The notes beneath the pieces were generated by a model that was not told the DNA's origin, ran no database searches, and saw only the letters and a program-made list of their open reading frames with translations. The translations under genes were made by a program, and so were the position numbers. This document shows positions 22,853-33,559 of a stretch of DNA of 64,000 nucleotides, piece after piece. The stretch's first letter is position 1. Each line of letters opens with the position of its first letter. The DNA is from Psilocybe azurescens (taxonomy: Eukaryota; Basidiomycota; Agaricomycetes; Agaricales; Agrocybaceae): the NCBI GenBank assembly GCA_023853785.1, contig JAJIRX010000265.1:1-64000 (forward strand). Reading direction: 5' to 3'.

Positions 22853-24392
22853 CTACTGAACCTCAACCTGCCACTGCTGCACCTTGTCAAAAATGCCGAT
22901 GGGAGACGTATACTCAGCGCGTATATGTAGTGGCAACGTAAGAGATGAGATAACGTTGAGAAGGCCGAAAGACATACCATGTTCACCAGAGCGAGTTGGC
23001 AAGCCAAGCTCAGGAAGCTGTCCATTGCCGTCCTCGTCGTCGACATCATAATCTATATGATCGTGCATTAGTCATACACGATACACGTAGGAGGAAAACA
23101 GGAAATGCCTACCACATCCAGACATCAGGTACTGATTATATTCTATAACCTCGTCATGGGAGGCGATAGGACCAGGTCGCATAACCACAGTCCCCGTCCT
23201 CGATTTCTTGCCAATTACCCTCGGAGTAATAGTTTTATTCTTGTCCTCGGCCTTACCTGTTCCAAATTCATCAACGGTTCCCGCCATATTGACATCACCT
23301 TCTGGGTCAGTGGAATAGGCGAGACGAGCTTGAGTGCGCTTCCACTCGATTTGGTCGACTAGGGGCTTGAAGTAGAGTTTGTGCACCAAGTCTATGGTCA
23401 AGTCGATGAGTTCGGTGTATTCGGCGCAGAGTGGATGCGGTCGCCTTTTGAAGCGGCGAAAAGCGATCTCTGCGTTGAGGACGACCAGAAATGGGTTGAG
23501 TGCATCCTCCGACGCACGAGCTCTGTTGCTGGCGAATGCGGGAAGCCGCGGCTTGTTGTTCTCGGAGCCTTCCCTGAGCGCCCCATCAGGACTGACAAGA
23601 TACATCATGCCGGATAAATCGTCCCCATGCTCGGTGAAAACCGTGAGCGCGCCTCCCTTCTTCTGCAGATAATGACTAGGGTGCAGCAGGACAAGCTCGT
23701 ACATCGCATCCGTGAATGGGGGCTGATTGAACTAAAAAAAAGATTAGGACCGGCTACGAGGATGGGATCTTACACTTACACGGAAATGTCTCATATAGTC
23801 ACCATCTCGGTCTTGCCATTCCGCATTCTCCTTCTCTACCAAGGAAATCAGGGATTGGAGAGTCGCCTTGGAGCATGTAACGGCCAAAAACCCAAGTTTG
23901 TCGAGCGTGTAGTGTAGATTACGGTCCACTGGCTAAAAGTCAGTCGCCTGCGAGACAACCTGGGACACGGCTGACTGACTAGGAGTGAGGTTGGAGGGTG
24001 TGTCAAGCGAGAACTTTTGGCGAACAATACCCAAGTCTCTGAGGAGGGTTTCCTGAATCGAGGAATTTTTCAACATGTTCAAAGACTGGAAATGAATTCA
24101 TCAAGCGCACCACTTCAAATTTCAACGAGGCATCCTTCCGCACGGCATTCACCCAATGGGCCCTCTCAAGGTGGTATCCAGGTTGTTTAGTGATAAAGCA
24201 GCCTTCGGCTGGGCTTATTTTCCTGCGTTCTTGTGCAGCCTTCATACTGGCAGCGCTCGAAACTGATGCGACCGACTGAAGATCCTTGTCGGAATATTCG
24301 CGATCCAGAGATTCCAAAGAAAGCTCAGAAACGCCAATAATCTTGGCGTATTTGAATGTAGTAGAAATCCTGCCGTTACGAATGGTGGCCAT
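22853..24392 (-). CDS. Probable HNH-type nuclease domain protein
   Basis: Exon 1 starts MATIRNGRISTTFKYAKIIG (24392) and contains CFITKQPGYHLERAHWVNAV (24210-24150). The C-x2-T ... x-AHW pattern is like the first part of fungal HNH nuclease domains. Next come LLRDLGIVRQKFSLDTPSNL (near 24030) and NLHYTLDKLGFLAVTCSKAT (23925-23870). A clear intron (GTGTAAG to T8-AG, about 23790-23735) leads to LVLLHPSHYL and NPFLVVLNAEIAFRRFKRRP (23700-23440). A 60-base intron (GTAGGC to CATATAG, branch site ACTAAT) joins SGC to DYDVDDEDGNGQLPEL. A frame problem remains near 24090. The family occurs widely in agaric genomes, and its target is unknown. Function would be nuclease or a nuclease-derived regulator. 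Confidence 0.5.
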
Positions 24393-24472
24393 GATGGGAA
24401 GATGACAAGTGACCGTGTCGGGGATCTTCCCGTACGTGGTTGATCTTTGACGGAATGACAGAAGAGGGTTCT

Positions 24473-24990
24473 GTCACATGCTCAGGTATCACGCAGTCAC
24501 GTGTGACGATCCGGTATTTTCCTTACTCTTTGATTATCTATCGTTTTATCTTATCTTCACATTTCGACTACATTCCATTCCGTCGACTGATACACGACTT
24601 CGTCCCTTTTCTTCCCTTATCCATTATCCCTGAAACACTCCCTTAGATACCTTATTTATTCTCCTTAGCCACAAACCCTTTTACTTAGTTCTAGACCTCT
24701 TCCTTACAGTATAAATACAGGCTGTAGTAGATACCAATTTCCCCCAGTGAACAACGAACACTTATACCTGTCTATTCAGTGCTCAGCTTCATTCTATTCC
24801 CCTATTTCCGTGTGTCAGGACGATACTATCGATACTCTAGCAGTCACGATAAGTTACTCCTGTCACATCACGGCTCAATGTTACGTGGGCATTTCGGACC
24901 GGATCTTCTCAAACGTCGTGCTCAGGTTTCACAAGGTCACAGCTCAATGTTAGCTTAGCATTTCAGATCGGATCTTCTTCGAGGTGTCAA
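24473..24990. repeat. Tandem ~70-base repeat, first unit split by a solo LTR
   Basis: The unit tgctcaggtwtcac...ctcaatgtta...ggatcttct occurs twice. The second copy is continuous (about 24919-24975). The first is split after tcacg by the LTR at 24502-24867 and resumes at 24868. Confidence 0.65.
24502..24867. mobile_element. Solo LTR (366 bp) with 5-bp target duplication
   Basis: It begins TGTGAC and ends GTCACA (inverted 6-bp ends with TG...CA) and is flanked by TCACG on both sides (24497-24501 and 24868-24872). A TATA-like box (agtataaata, near 24709) and a downstream Pu/Py-rich leader fit an LTR promoter. The neighbouring tandem repeat shows the empty site. The parent family (copia or gypsy) cannot be told from the LTR alone. 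Confidence 0.85.
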
Positions 24991-26690
24991 AGTTGCCTTG
25001 TATCACACGCACGATTATTCGATCAACGACACAATATTTTCTTTCTGTCAAATCCATTGATTGAATATAAAAGCTAACAATATTCAATACCCTGTACTCG
25101 TGCTAGCTATGTATTTTATCTGTGTACAGTACCAGCAGCAGTACGAAAAATAAAAAGCGCGTGTCATTCCTCGTCTCGTCGATTGCCTGCCCGCTTGTAT
25201 GTAAGGATGTGGGTGTGGGGTTATAGTTACCATTGGATTATTTCAATAATATCATAGTCGTTGTGTTCCCCTCGAGCCAAATCAGCGTTGGTCGTAGCTC
25301 CTGGACGAGATCGTCACCTCACCAAGAGCCAACAGTGAGCGCATAAGACAAGACAGAGCACGACAAATGGGTATGGTGGCGCGTGGCTTGCATGTGGTGG
25401 AATAATTGTCGTGATATCCACATCGTGTGTTGCGTGTAGCGCGTACTCAAGCATAGATGGGAATGTGGGCAGGAAGCATAAAAAGACTCACAGAGCGCTC
25501 GAATGTAATAAAATATGAACAGCGGCATCGTTAATGTGTGGTGCGTGGGTGTGGTGCGGGGGTAACGTTGCGCATGAGGATGGGGGTGCGGGTACCGCGT
25601 CAAGTACATGGCGGTCGGCGGCTACCGGATGTAGGGTATCATCTGCGTCGTCGGGATATCGATAGGGCATCTGTCGGAGGCGAGGGGTAGTTGCAGTCGG
25701 TTTATTCGTTCGGTATTCTTCTTCGTTTCGTGTTTTCAAGGGGCGTACTAGAATCTAAATCCCTAAATCAAAAATCAAATTACAATCCAGGGAGCAAGAA
25801 AGAATAAGCACGAAGCACACCAGCACTCGACTCAAACTCCGTCCGTAGAATGGTTACGGAGGAGGAGCGCAGGGGATACCATCTCTTTTACTCCGTACTC
25901 AGGCTCGCGTGTAGTAGTAGAACAAAATGAGAATAATAACCATAACAATACATAACGCTCGTTCACATACCAACCCGAACGCAACCCCCAATCCGGGCGA
26001 CTCGAGAGGCCCAAAAAATCCATTCCAGGTGCAGGCAGCCGCGGCACGGTGCGGAAGCATACAGTTAAGAAATGTGGGCGTGCGAGCACGTGCACACAAT
26101 CGACTCGGACGCCAAATCAAGCGGGAGGATCGTAGTAATGACGAATAGAGGAAATGAAAGAGAATGGATGGATGAATGGATTGACAGTGTGCTCCAGCGT
26201 GTATGATGCTTTGTGGTACGTCATTGGTGGGTTGGGAACTGAAAAGAAATGAAGTGAACGTAAAGTTGCAGTTGAAGTTGAAAGTGAAAGAAAGTAGGGA
26301 ATAGGCGGTGGATGATAAATGGTGAAAGGGAAAGAAGAAAATAGAAGGGTGTAAAGGTCGAAATTTGAAAATAAAAAATGGGGATTTGAGAACAAAATAA
26401 AAGCGCAGACGGAGGGGCGAAATGTCGGATGTCGGGTGTCAGGTGTAGGAAGGGACATGATAAAGGGAATGGGAAAGGGACTGGCGGGAGGAGGGATAAG
26501 CGGGAGTACGGAGGGTGTGAACGTGAACCTAAAGAATGTAAATACCAAAAGCTCAGAAATCCATCCCCATTCAAAAAGCATACAACACACGCACCAATCA
26601 TCACCCGAATCTACATCCAAAGTCCTCAAGTATCCACCCCAGCATAGCAATCCACAACCAACAACGCGTCATACCCCTCCATCTCCTGCG
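24980..26690. repeat. Conserved block X, copy 1 (duplicated in array)
   Basis: Matching stretches recur at 33900-35510 and 48300-49740. Shared landmarks include tcaccaagagccaacag (25317), gactcaaactccgtccgtag (25831) and a G/A-rich part near 26250-26500. A - strand frame near 26120-25900 is partly similar in all three copies (TRSPTFLNCM-like segment), but frames drift and no start is shared. It is probably non-coding or a dead gene. Copy 1 begins in sequence that follows the NLR gene in the other units, so an NLR probably once lay to its left. Confidence 0.6.
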
Positions 26691-26718
26691 CGCAACCTTC
26701 GCTATCTTCAGTAGCAGC

Positions 26719-27570
26719 CTACGCACACGTTCTCAGCCCGCTCAAGCCCCTCCCTAATCCCTTTTTCCATTGCAATAACCCGACCCAACTCCGCCGGACT
26801 CCTTGCACAATCATGTACGATGTGGGCAGCACAGCGCGGCGCTGGCGTGCCGATCCGGAGACAGACATGGGTTCGGGGGTGAGTGAGGAAGGGAAGATCG
26901 GATGGGGCGGGCAGGTATCTGGGCGTCGTTGGGGGGAAGGAGCAGTGATGGAAGCGGGCTGTTGCTGCTCGAGCTGGATCTTGCGCATCTCGCGCTCGAC
27001 CTTGTACATCCCTCCTCCTCTTGTTCTCTTGACCGCTCCTAATCCAATGCACACCTACCACGCGACCCCTCGAAGAACTGCACATCGAGCTGTCTTCGAC
27101 ACATCCTGAAACATCAAGAAGCCCTTCAATCGAATAGCGAGGAGCGCCTCGTGGACTTCGAGCATCCGCAATACGCTGTCTGCGCTCAGCAGAGGAGCGC
27201 GTACTGTTAAAATGTGGTCAGAATCGTCATTCTTGGTGGCAGCATACTCGTCGTCATCTTTGACGAGCTGGATGGGGCCAAAGCGACTTGAGCTCTGATT
27301 CGAAGAATCAGCGACGCGGATGCCAGATCCACGGCGATACTTCACATCCAAGGCTGCCCTTGAAGTTGAAGGCGCATCAGCAACAAATTCGTCACCGCTA
27401 TCCTTCGACAACAGACGCATCGGGATCAGACACCGGTGTTGGACTGAGGACGCCGCAGAGGCAGCGGCAGCGGCGCGTGTCGTGTCGATTCTGTACTACT
27501 TCTCGAAGCCGTACGTGTCCATGCGATAGAGGTAGGCGAGCACTTTGAGGCCCGAGGATGGAATGCGCTG
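26719..27570 (-). pseudogene. Unknown gene fragment divergent from SEC61-alpha copy 1
   Basis: On the - strand, LKVLAYLYRMDTYGFEK (27540-27490) is followed by a stop, an Ala-rich linker, then MRLLSKDSGDEFVADAPSTS and VRAPLLSADSVLRMLEVHEA (27420-27140), and further down KVEREMRKIQLEQQQ (27010-26960). Related pieces sit in the same place before SEC61 copies 3 (40960-41075) and 4 (51950-52260, with LKMLAYLYHMVTYSVEK). In copy 4 the preceding residues are hydrophobic, suggesting a membrane segment. I do not recognise the family. The stop codon and decay in the other copies argue for a pseudogene that travels with SEC61. Confidence 0.45.
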
Positions 27571-27673
27571 GCGGCACAGTGGGTGAGATTAGAGGCGGGC
27601 ATTCAATGAAGACGATGAAGAAGGACGTGAGGGCTTTGGCTTGAGCGGGAGTGTGTGGACCTTGGCAGAGACA

Positions 27674-27687
27674 GGGTTAGGGTTAGG
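27674..27687 (+). repeat. Short telomere-like motif (GGGTTA twice)
   Basis: GGGTTAGGGTTAGG. Similar two-unit motifs are at 38175-38188 and 49775-49788. They are too short to be a relic telomere on their own. Confidence 0.5.
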
Positions 27688-27892
27688 TGCAGCCTCAGCT
27701 CAGGAGGACAGCGAGCGGGACGGAGATGCCGAGTACGGCAGCGGCTACGACGACGAATACGGCGGGGGTTGAAAATCTCCCCTTTCTCTTTCTCCCTCTT
27801 CAGTTGCAGCTGCTGATTCGCTTCCTGCAGCAATATTGTCAGCGCCGCAAGCGATAATACTACTGTTGCTGCTCGACATATAGCGTCCTGTT

Positions 27893-29420
27893 CGGTTTCT
27901 CAACCTCATCCGGCCTTTCTTACCCAGACCACCAGAAGTTTCCTCACCCGATCGTAAAGTACCTTCCTTTCATTTGACCCCACACAATATGTAATGACCT
28001 TCATATCACAAGGTCATATTCAACCAAAAACCAAAAGGTACTATGGACAGCGGTAACACTTCTCATCTTCCTGGTGTGCTCGCAAGTGCTCCTGTACGGT
28101 ATCATGTCCTCCGACTCGTCTGACCCGCTCTACTGGACCTGCGTCAACCAGGCTTCTAACCATGGAACACTCATGGAACTCTGAATCACGCTTATTATCA
28201 GTTCTGGAATGATATACAACTTTTGGTGGGTACCAATCTTATGGATGTCGATTTCAGTGTTAAGAATGATCGGGCATTGTTCTGTGCTCAGAAACGTGAG
28301 TGCCGTATCGTCTTGTGTGGTACACATTTCCAACCCTCCTCCATTCACATTCTCTTCTTTTTTATTCCAGTGTCTTTATCATTCATATGTACATGTGCGC
28401 GAAGAAGCACATACTGACTAAGACGTCGCAGTCTTCGCTCTCATTATTACCCTCGGCTAATCCACGATCTACGTCCTCACAGGGCTCTACGACCAGCCGT
28501 TGGGCCTCGGAATCGACATCTGCCTCTTCATCCCAACCAATATCTGCAAGTCAATCATCTGGAAGGCGTTCTCGCCTACCACTGTGAACATCGGGCACAG
28601 GAGCGAAATTGAAGGCGCACTCGTCGCGCTCTTCCATCTGCTTTTACTTGGCACGATAAAGGCCAGGCACTCAGGGAGGAGTTTTGGAGGAGGGGCTCCC
28701 GAATTTGATGTCTCTGATCTCGATGGTGGTCATATTCGCAGTGGTGATCTACTTGCAGGGCTTTACGGTCGTGATCCCTGTGAAGAGTAATCGGTTCAGA
28801 GGACAGCGGGGGACGTACCCGATCAAGCTGTTCTACACAAGCAATACGCCGATCATACTGTAGAGCGCGTTGACGAGCAATTTTCGTTTAAGTTTTTGGG
28901 TGTGTGGGAGGTTAGTTTTGTATTTTCTTCCAAGGATGTTGGAATTTTTCACTGTCGTGTTTTTCACCATTTTCTTGCTACTTGTTCCCTTCCTCTTTCC
29001 TTCACTTGGATCTGCAGTTTATCGAAGACTCCCGCAACTCTGGTCCACAGGCAGGATCACATACTACATGTCCCCACCGCACACGCTCAAAGAAGCCTTG
29101 CTCGACACAATTCACGCGGCGAACTACATCGCATTCACGCTCAGTGCGTGTGCACTGTTCAGTAAGACGTGAATTGAGGTCTCTGGGAATGGGCCTCAAG
29201 ATGTGGCGAAGCAGTTGGGTTTTTATCTTGGTCATATGCATTGGGTTTCCGTTCCCTATTTCCATTTCCACGTCCCCAACGCTATGCCACGCCATGCCAC
29301 CTACCTACTTATCCACCTCTTTGATTCCTTTTGTTTTCGACTTCGCATCTTCCATCTATTCGTCTTTAACATTTATTTAACCTTTACGATAACTCGCTCC
29401 CGCACCAACCAGGTCATGGC
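27893..29420 (+). pseudogene. SEC61-alpha translocon subunit, decayed copy 1
   Basis: SEC61-alpha forms the protein-conducting channel of the endoplasmic reticulum membrane. Recognisable in order: the N-terminal exon (VSSPDRKV, 27893-27957); intron; [20 protein letters not shown] and [12 protein letters not shown] (28053-28135); intron from GTGAGT at 28294 to the acceptor before 28430; a join from TGLYDQP directly to LGLGIDICLFIPTNICKSIIW, showing an internal deletion; WKAFSPTTVNIGHRSEIEGA (28555-28620); an exon with TYYMSPPHTLKEALLDTIHA (29060-29120). Stops and frameshifts occur throughout (for example an in-frame TGA near 28185). The last exon is missing beyond the acceptor near 29413. Introns are kept, so the copy arose at DNA level, not by retroposition. 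Confidence 0.85.
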
Positions 29421-29559
29421 CAGCATCCTTCCCCTCCTCACCTTTCCTCCCCTTCCCTTCTTCCTCGTTGACAACATACTAAATCCGTCTGTAATTGTGG
29501 CGGTGAGTGTGTGCATGGGGTGGGGTAGGGTGATGCAACTTCTGGGATCGTCATGTAGC

Positions 29560-30511
29560 ATATAGCCACGGTTTGCTTGGGATAGTATTCACATTCGTCC
29601 TATCCATTGCAAGTATTTCAACGAATCTAAACACCTTGCAGCTCCAAACTGAGATCTCTCTCTGACCAGCTCAGGCTTTATTTTCCATCTCATGTTTAAT
29701 TTTTCGAGAGTCCATACACTCTGTCCGGGAATTCCATTCAAACAGGTACTCACGGCCGTATTCTCCTCGTACTCATACTGCGGCTGCCATGGTAAGGGAG
29801 CGACCTCACCCATCAACTTCACTTACGAAATGATGTAGTGACGTTCGTGGGTTCTCTGCATGCAGGACTCGCCTTCAGCACGTATCTGTTTCGTTAGCCT
29901 TAATTGGGTAAAGGGAACTTCAATTCACGATATTGTTCTCATTTCCTGGCAATGAGCAGTCACTTTGCCTCCGAATTCTGTATATCTCCTCAATCCTATT
30001 GACCAAAAACTGAGGGTCCTGATGTTCTCTTTTTCTAGCCTTTCCTTCAGTTCCCTTTCTCTTTTCCCACTCATCGTTTATTCTGTTTAATCGCACCATG
30101 CATTAAGAGGACTCACTAGGCTTTACTTTCAAACATTGCTGCTCGGAGACTCGAGCCTCACGTTGCAAGCAAGTCAGGCTGAGTAGATACTTTTATACTC
30201 TAACACTCCAAAGCATCAAAATCAGTATATACGCGCTTCCCTGCGCGATTTTAGAAATGAGGCGTGTATGTTTGACCTTAAAATAACGGATAAGCTGTGC
30301 ACATGAGCCACAGCCATTTCGAAGCATCGTGTGAGTTTGTGGTTACTGGTGTACCACAACTCCCTTACTTGTCTTTATACCATTCCCATCTTGCTTGTCC
30401 TATTCGTCTTTATCGCTTTCTCGACTTCTTCCTCTCCTATCCCCTACTGAGAACCAGCAACATAACCACATCGTATTACCGTAGCTATAATATACCCCAG
30501 CTAAGTTCTCA
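29560..30511 (+). promoter_or_regulatory. Conserved NLR upstream region, copy 1
   Basis: It aligns with 44400-45400 and 54930-56130. The best conserved part, about 30110-30300, includes ctttactttcaaa, gaggcgtgtatgtttgacct and taaaataacgga in all three copies, ending about 200 bases before the NLR ATG. High conservation of a stretch with no shared frame suggests promoter and 5' leader. No specific factor site can be named. Confidence 0.5.
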
Positions 30512-33500
30512 ATGTTCAGAACTGCGAACAACGTGTTCATAAATGGGGGACATTTACGGAGTACAACCAGCATCATCAGCATACATTGTTTACCGTCCGT
30601 GGTATGTGCATGTCCCGGTTTCAACTGACATCGCTTACCTCTCAATTCATGTCCCTGGCAGCAATAGATCGGCTGACCGAGGCAGCATCTCTCGGCGCAC
30701 TCCATAACTCGGGCGAGCGATTCGACCCTCCCAAATGCCACCCAAACACTCGTACCGCCGTCCTTCAGAAGCTCATGGATTGGTTTATCGGGGAGTTTGG
30801 ATGGGATAACTTTGTACTTTGGCTCTATGGTCCGGCAGGCGCAGGCAAATCGGCGATCGTCCAGACCTTTGCAGAACTATGCGCCGCAAAGAATGGCCTT
30901 CTCGCTAGTTTCTTTTTCTCTAGGTCGGATTCCAGGCGAAACAACGAAAAATCTTTCGTCGCGACGTTGGCCTACCAATTATGGTCACATATTCCTGAGT
31001 CCCGGCCAATAATTGAAGCAGTTATCAACAACAATCCCGCATTTTTCCAGCTCAATTTCGATACACAATTTCGCACATTGTTCCTCGATCCTCTGCTTCA
31101 GCTTTCCAGTGCCGGGCAATTCACATCTGGGACACCGTATCCCAACCTGATCATCATCGATGGTCTCGACGAATGCAATGGAGCGGACGTTCAGAACACC
31201 ATTTTAAACACCATCTCGAATGCACTCCAGCGTCATCGGTCGGCTCTCCCCTTCAGATTTCTCGTTGCCAGTCGACCAGAGTATCATCTCACTACATCAT
31301 TTTCTGGCGTCCCTCTACACACCCTGACTTTTTCGTCTTGCACTCGACGACACATACAAACCAGACGAAGATATCAGGCTATATTTGACAGACTCGTTTC
31401 GTAACATACGAAAGACGCACATCATGCGCGCCCATCTTCCAGATTCATGGCCATCGGAGGAAGACATAGCCAAATTGGTCGCAAAATCATCAGGTCAATT
31501 CATCTACGCAGCTACGGTCATCAGATATGTATCCTCTCCTCGACGTAATCCACTTGATTGTCTCAAAGTCATTCAAGGCCTCCTTCCAGTTAAAGATGAT
31601 AGGCCATATGCTCAACTGGATGCGCTATATATCAATATCCTTGCTGAGGTAGAAGATGTCGAAGCAGTCTTGCGAATTCTAGGGGTGGCTTTTGTATTTC
31701 CTATGGATTATGGCTCACTGACAGTCAATAAACTGGAGGAATTTATGCAACTTTCACTGGGCACTGTTCAGCTCCTCCTCATTGACCTATTGTCTGTTTT
31801 GGATGCCTCAGATAATGACAAGCCCATCAAGTTTCTTCATGCCTCATTCACTGACTTCCTCTTTGATCCATCCCGGTCTGGTCAATTTTTCATTGATCCC
31901 AGTAAAAGGCATGGGGTGTTACAACAAGTCTTTTTCTTTTTCTTTTCTCTTTTCTTTTCTTTTCTTTTCCTTTTATTTGTCATCTTTCACATCATTGATA
32001 CATCATCGTACACTCTGATGAACTCTGCTTTCTATCATTCTCCAAAACCCCATCTTTTACTCCACTTCCATCTTTCATGATACATCTTTCGATGAATGCT
32101 TGATCTGTTTCTTCTATTCTTATATACATCTGCTGATGAACATTCAAACGTGTTTCAACTTGCTGTACGGTTCATAGTATTTATACCAGGAAGGATCCAC
32201 TGTATTCTTTAGCTAGTTCTTGATAATCCAACCTGCTTAACCTGCTCTACTCTGAACTTGAACTTGTTCTTGTAAACGATTGGTGGTTAGATTACGCACA
32301 CTGTGTGATTCTAGCTTGAGATCGTAACATGGGGAAGCTGCCTATTTCTGTATTTCTGCCATTGAATGTAAGCATTGATCACTGTCTTACAAATTTATTT
32401 CTGATCTTCAGTTTATTTCTTACATAGCTCTCAACCTGGAGACACCTCTGACATATTTTGCATACGAGTCACTCTTGGAACATCTTCGACTCGCAGGGCC
32501 TCTGCATGACAATTCCACTCTTCGGCAGAAGATATTTAATGTGCCCTATATTCAGCACTGGACAACCTGTATGCTCGAATTAACAGATAAAGAAATAGAT
32601 GAAGGCAACCCCTTGAGTTATGATCCTGGAATGTTTCTAGAATTTCTGCAAACATCGGTATGTCTACTTGTTTTAAAGATACCAGAATCAACATATTTTA
32701 ACTCCAAATCCAGGAATTTAGCCAAACAGAAGAGCTCTATCTCCACCATCGTGGTATCTTTGATTGCAAACTACACAATGACCTGGCATTGATTCCCATG
32801 AGCCCTTGTCTGGCTTTTTGGAGTGCCATCTGTGCTGGCGGGATACTTGAATCCAATGGAGCAGTCTCATTGAAGACATTTTGGGATCTGTCAATCTCGT
32901 TATCAGATGACCTCTCAGCTTCTGTGCCTCGTTTCCTCTTTTCTCCATTATTCAATCATCTTGGGGTGCACGGTTGCTGGACAGATTCTGCATGGCAGAA
33001 AACTTATCCCATAACTGGTACCCCATATCTACGGATTGTGAGGGAATTTCTAAATGATCCATACCGGGCAGGACTATATGCTGTAGATCAATCCATGTAT
33101 ACTACAGCTGCAGTGGTCATGGTGGAGTTTGCAGTCATGGCTTGGGATGAGACATGGAACAAATTTCTGCCCTCATTTGCTGACAACCTGTGGGACTTCA
33201 CCTGGAATGCTTTTCCATTTATGTTATTGAAGGCCGGGTACTCAGCTGAGCTAGTCAATATGCTCGGCCAACAGAACCTTACCTTCAATCTAAGAAGACC
33301 AGGCACCAATGTGCACCATCGGGTACAGACCTTGTTTGGAGCAGTCCGCAGCTATTTGCTGAAATTCAAAGGGTCAATTCCTTCACCATTCAAAATCATC
33401 ATCAAATGGCCACCATATCCACTTGATTCAAGTGACTATGTTATTAATCGTTATACAACTGCAGACTTGACAGATTATCGGTGCCGATGGCGAGCTTTTT

Positions 33501-33559
33501 ATGTTGATGAATCCATTCTTCCGAGCGATGTGGATACACAGGGGCCCGCCGGGCAATAG
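30512..33559 (+). pseudogene. NACHT NLR gene 1 (nwd2-like), interrupted by solo LTR
   Basis: Exon 1 (30512-30601) encodes MFRTANNVFINGGHLRS. A 60-base intron (30602-30661) leads to AIDRLTEAASLGALHNSGER. The NACHT NTPase follows: Walker A GPAGAGKS (about 30830), Walker B LIIIDGLDEC (31148-31180) and FRFLVASRPEYHLTTS. A one-base insertion near 31335 shifts the frame; it reopens as YLTDSFRNIRKTHIMRAHLP. Exon 2 ends at 32367 after IKFLHASFTDFLFDPSRSGQ. Introns are 32368-32427 and 32658-32713. The C-terminal exon has no WD40, ankyrin or TPR repeats but a conserved W-rich region (AWDETWNKFLPSFADNLWDF). Such proteins are cytosolic STAND NTPases linked to fungal non-self recognition. The LTR at 31917-32329 splits exon 2, so the copy is probably dead. 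Confidence 0.8.
31917..32329. mobile_element. Solo LTR (413 bp) inserted in NLR1 exon 2
   Basis: The ends are TGTTAC...GTAACA and the flanks are TGGGG at 31912-31916 and 32330-32334, a perfect 5-bp target duplication. NLR2 has the empty site at the matching position (aaaaggcatgaggaagctgc, near 46796). It contains a T/C-rich tract at 31928-31975 and tatacat near 32124. Its sequence is unlike the LTR at 24502. Confidence 0.88.

Noticed and set aside
25488..26650. Several - strand frames of 80-180 codons in block X
   Set aside because: Frames, starts and stops differ among the three copies, and composition reflects G/A-rich sequence.
32714..33559. WD40 repeats at the C-terminus of the NLRs
   Set aside because: No GH...WD periodicity is visible in this exon or downstream.
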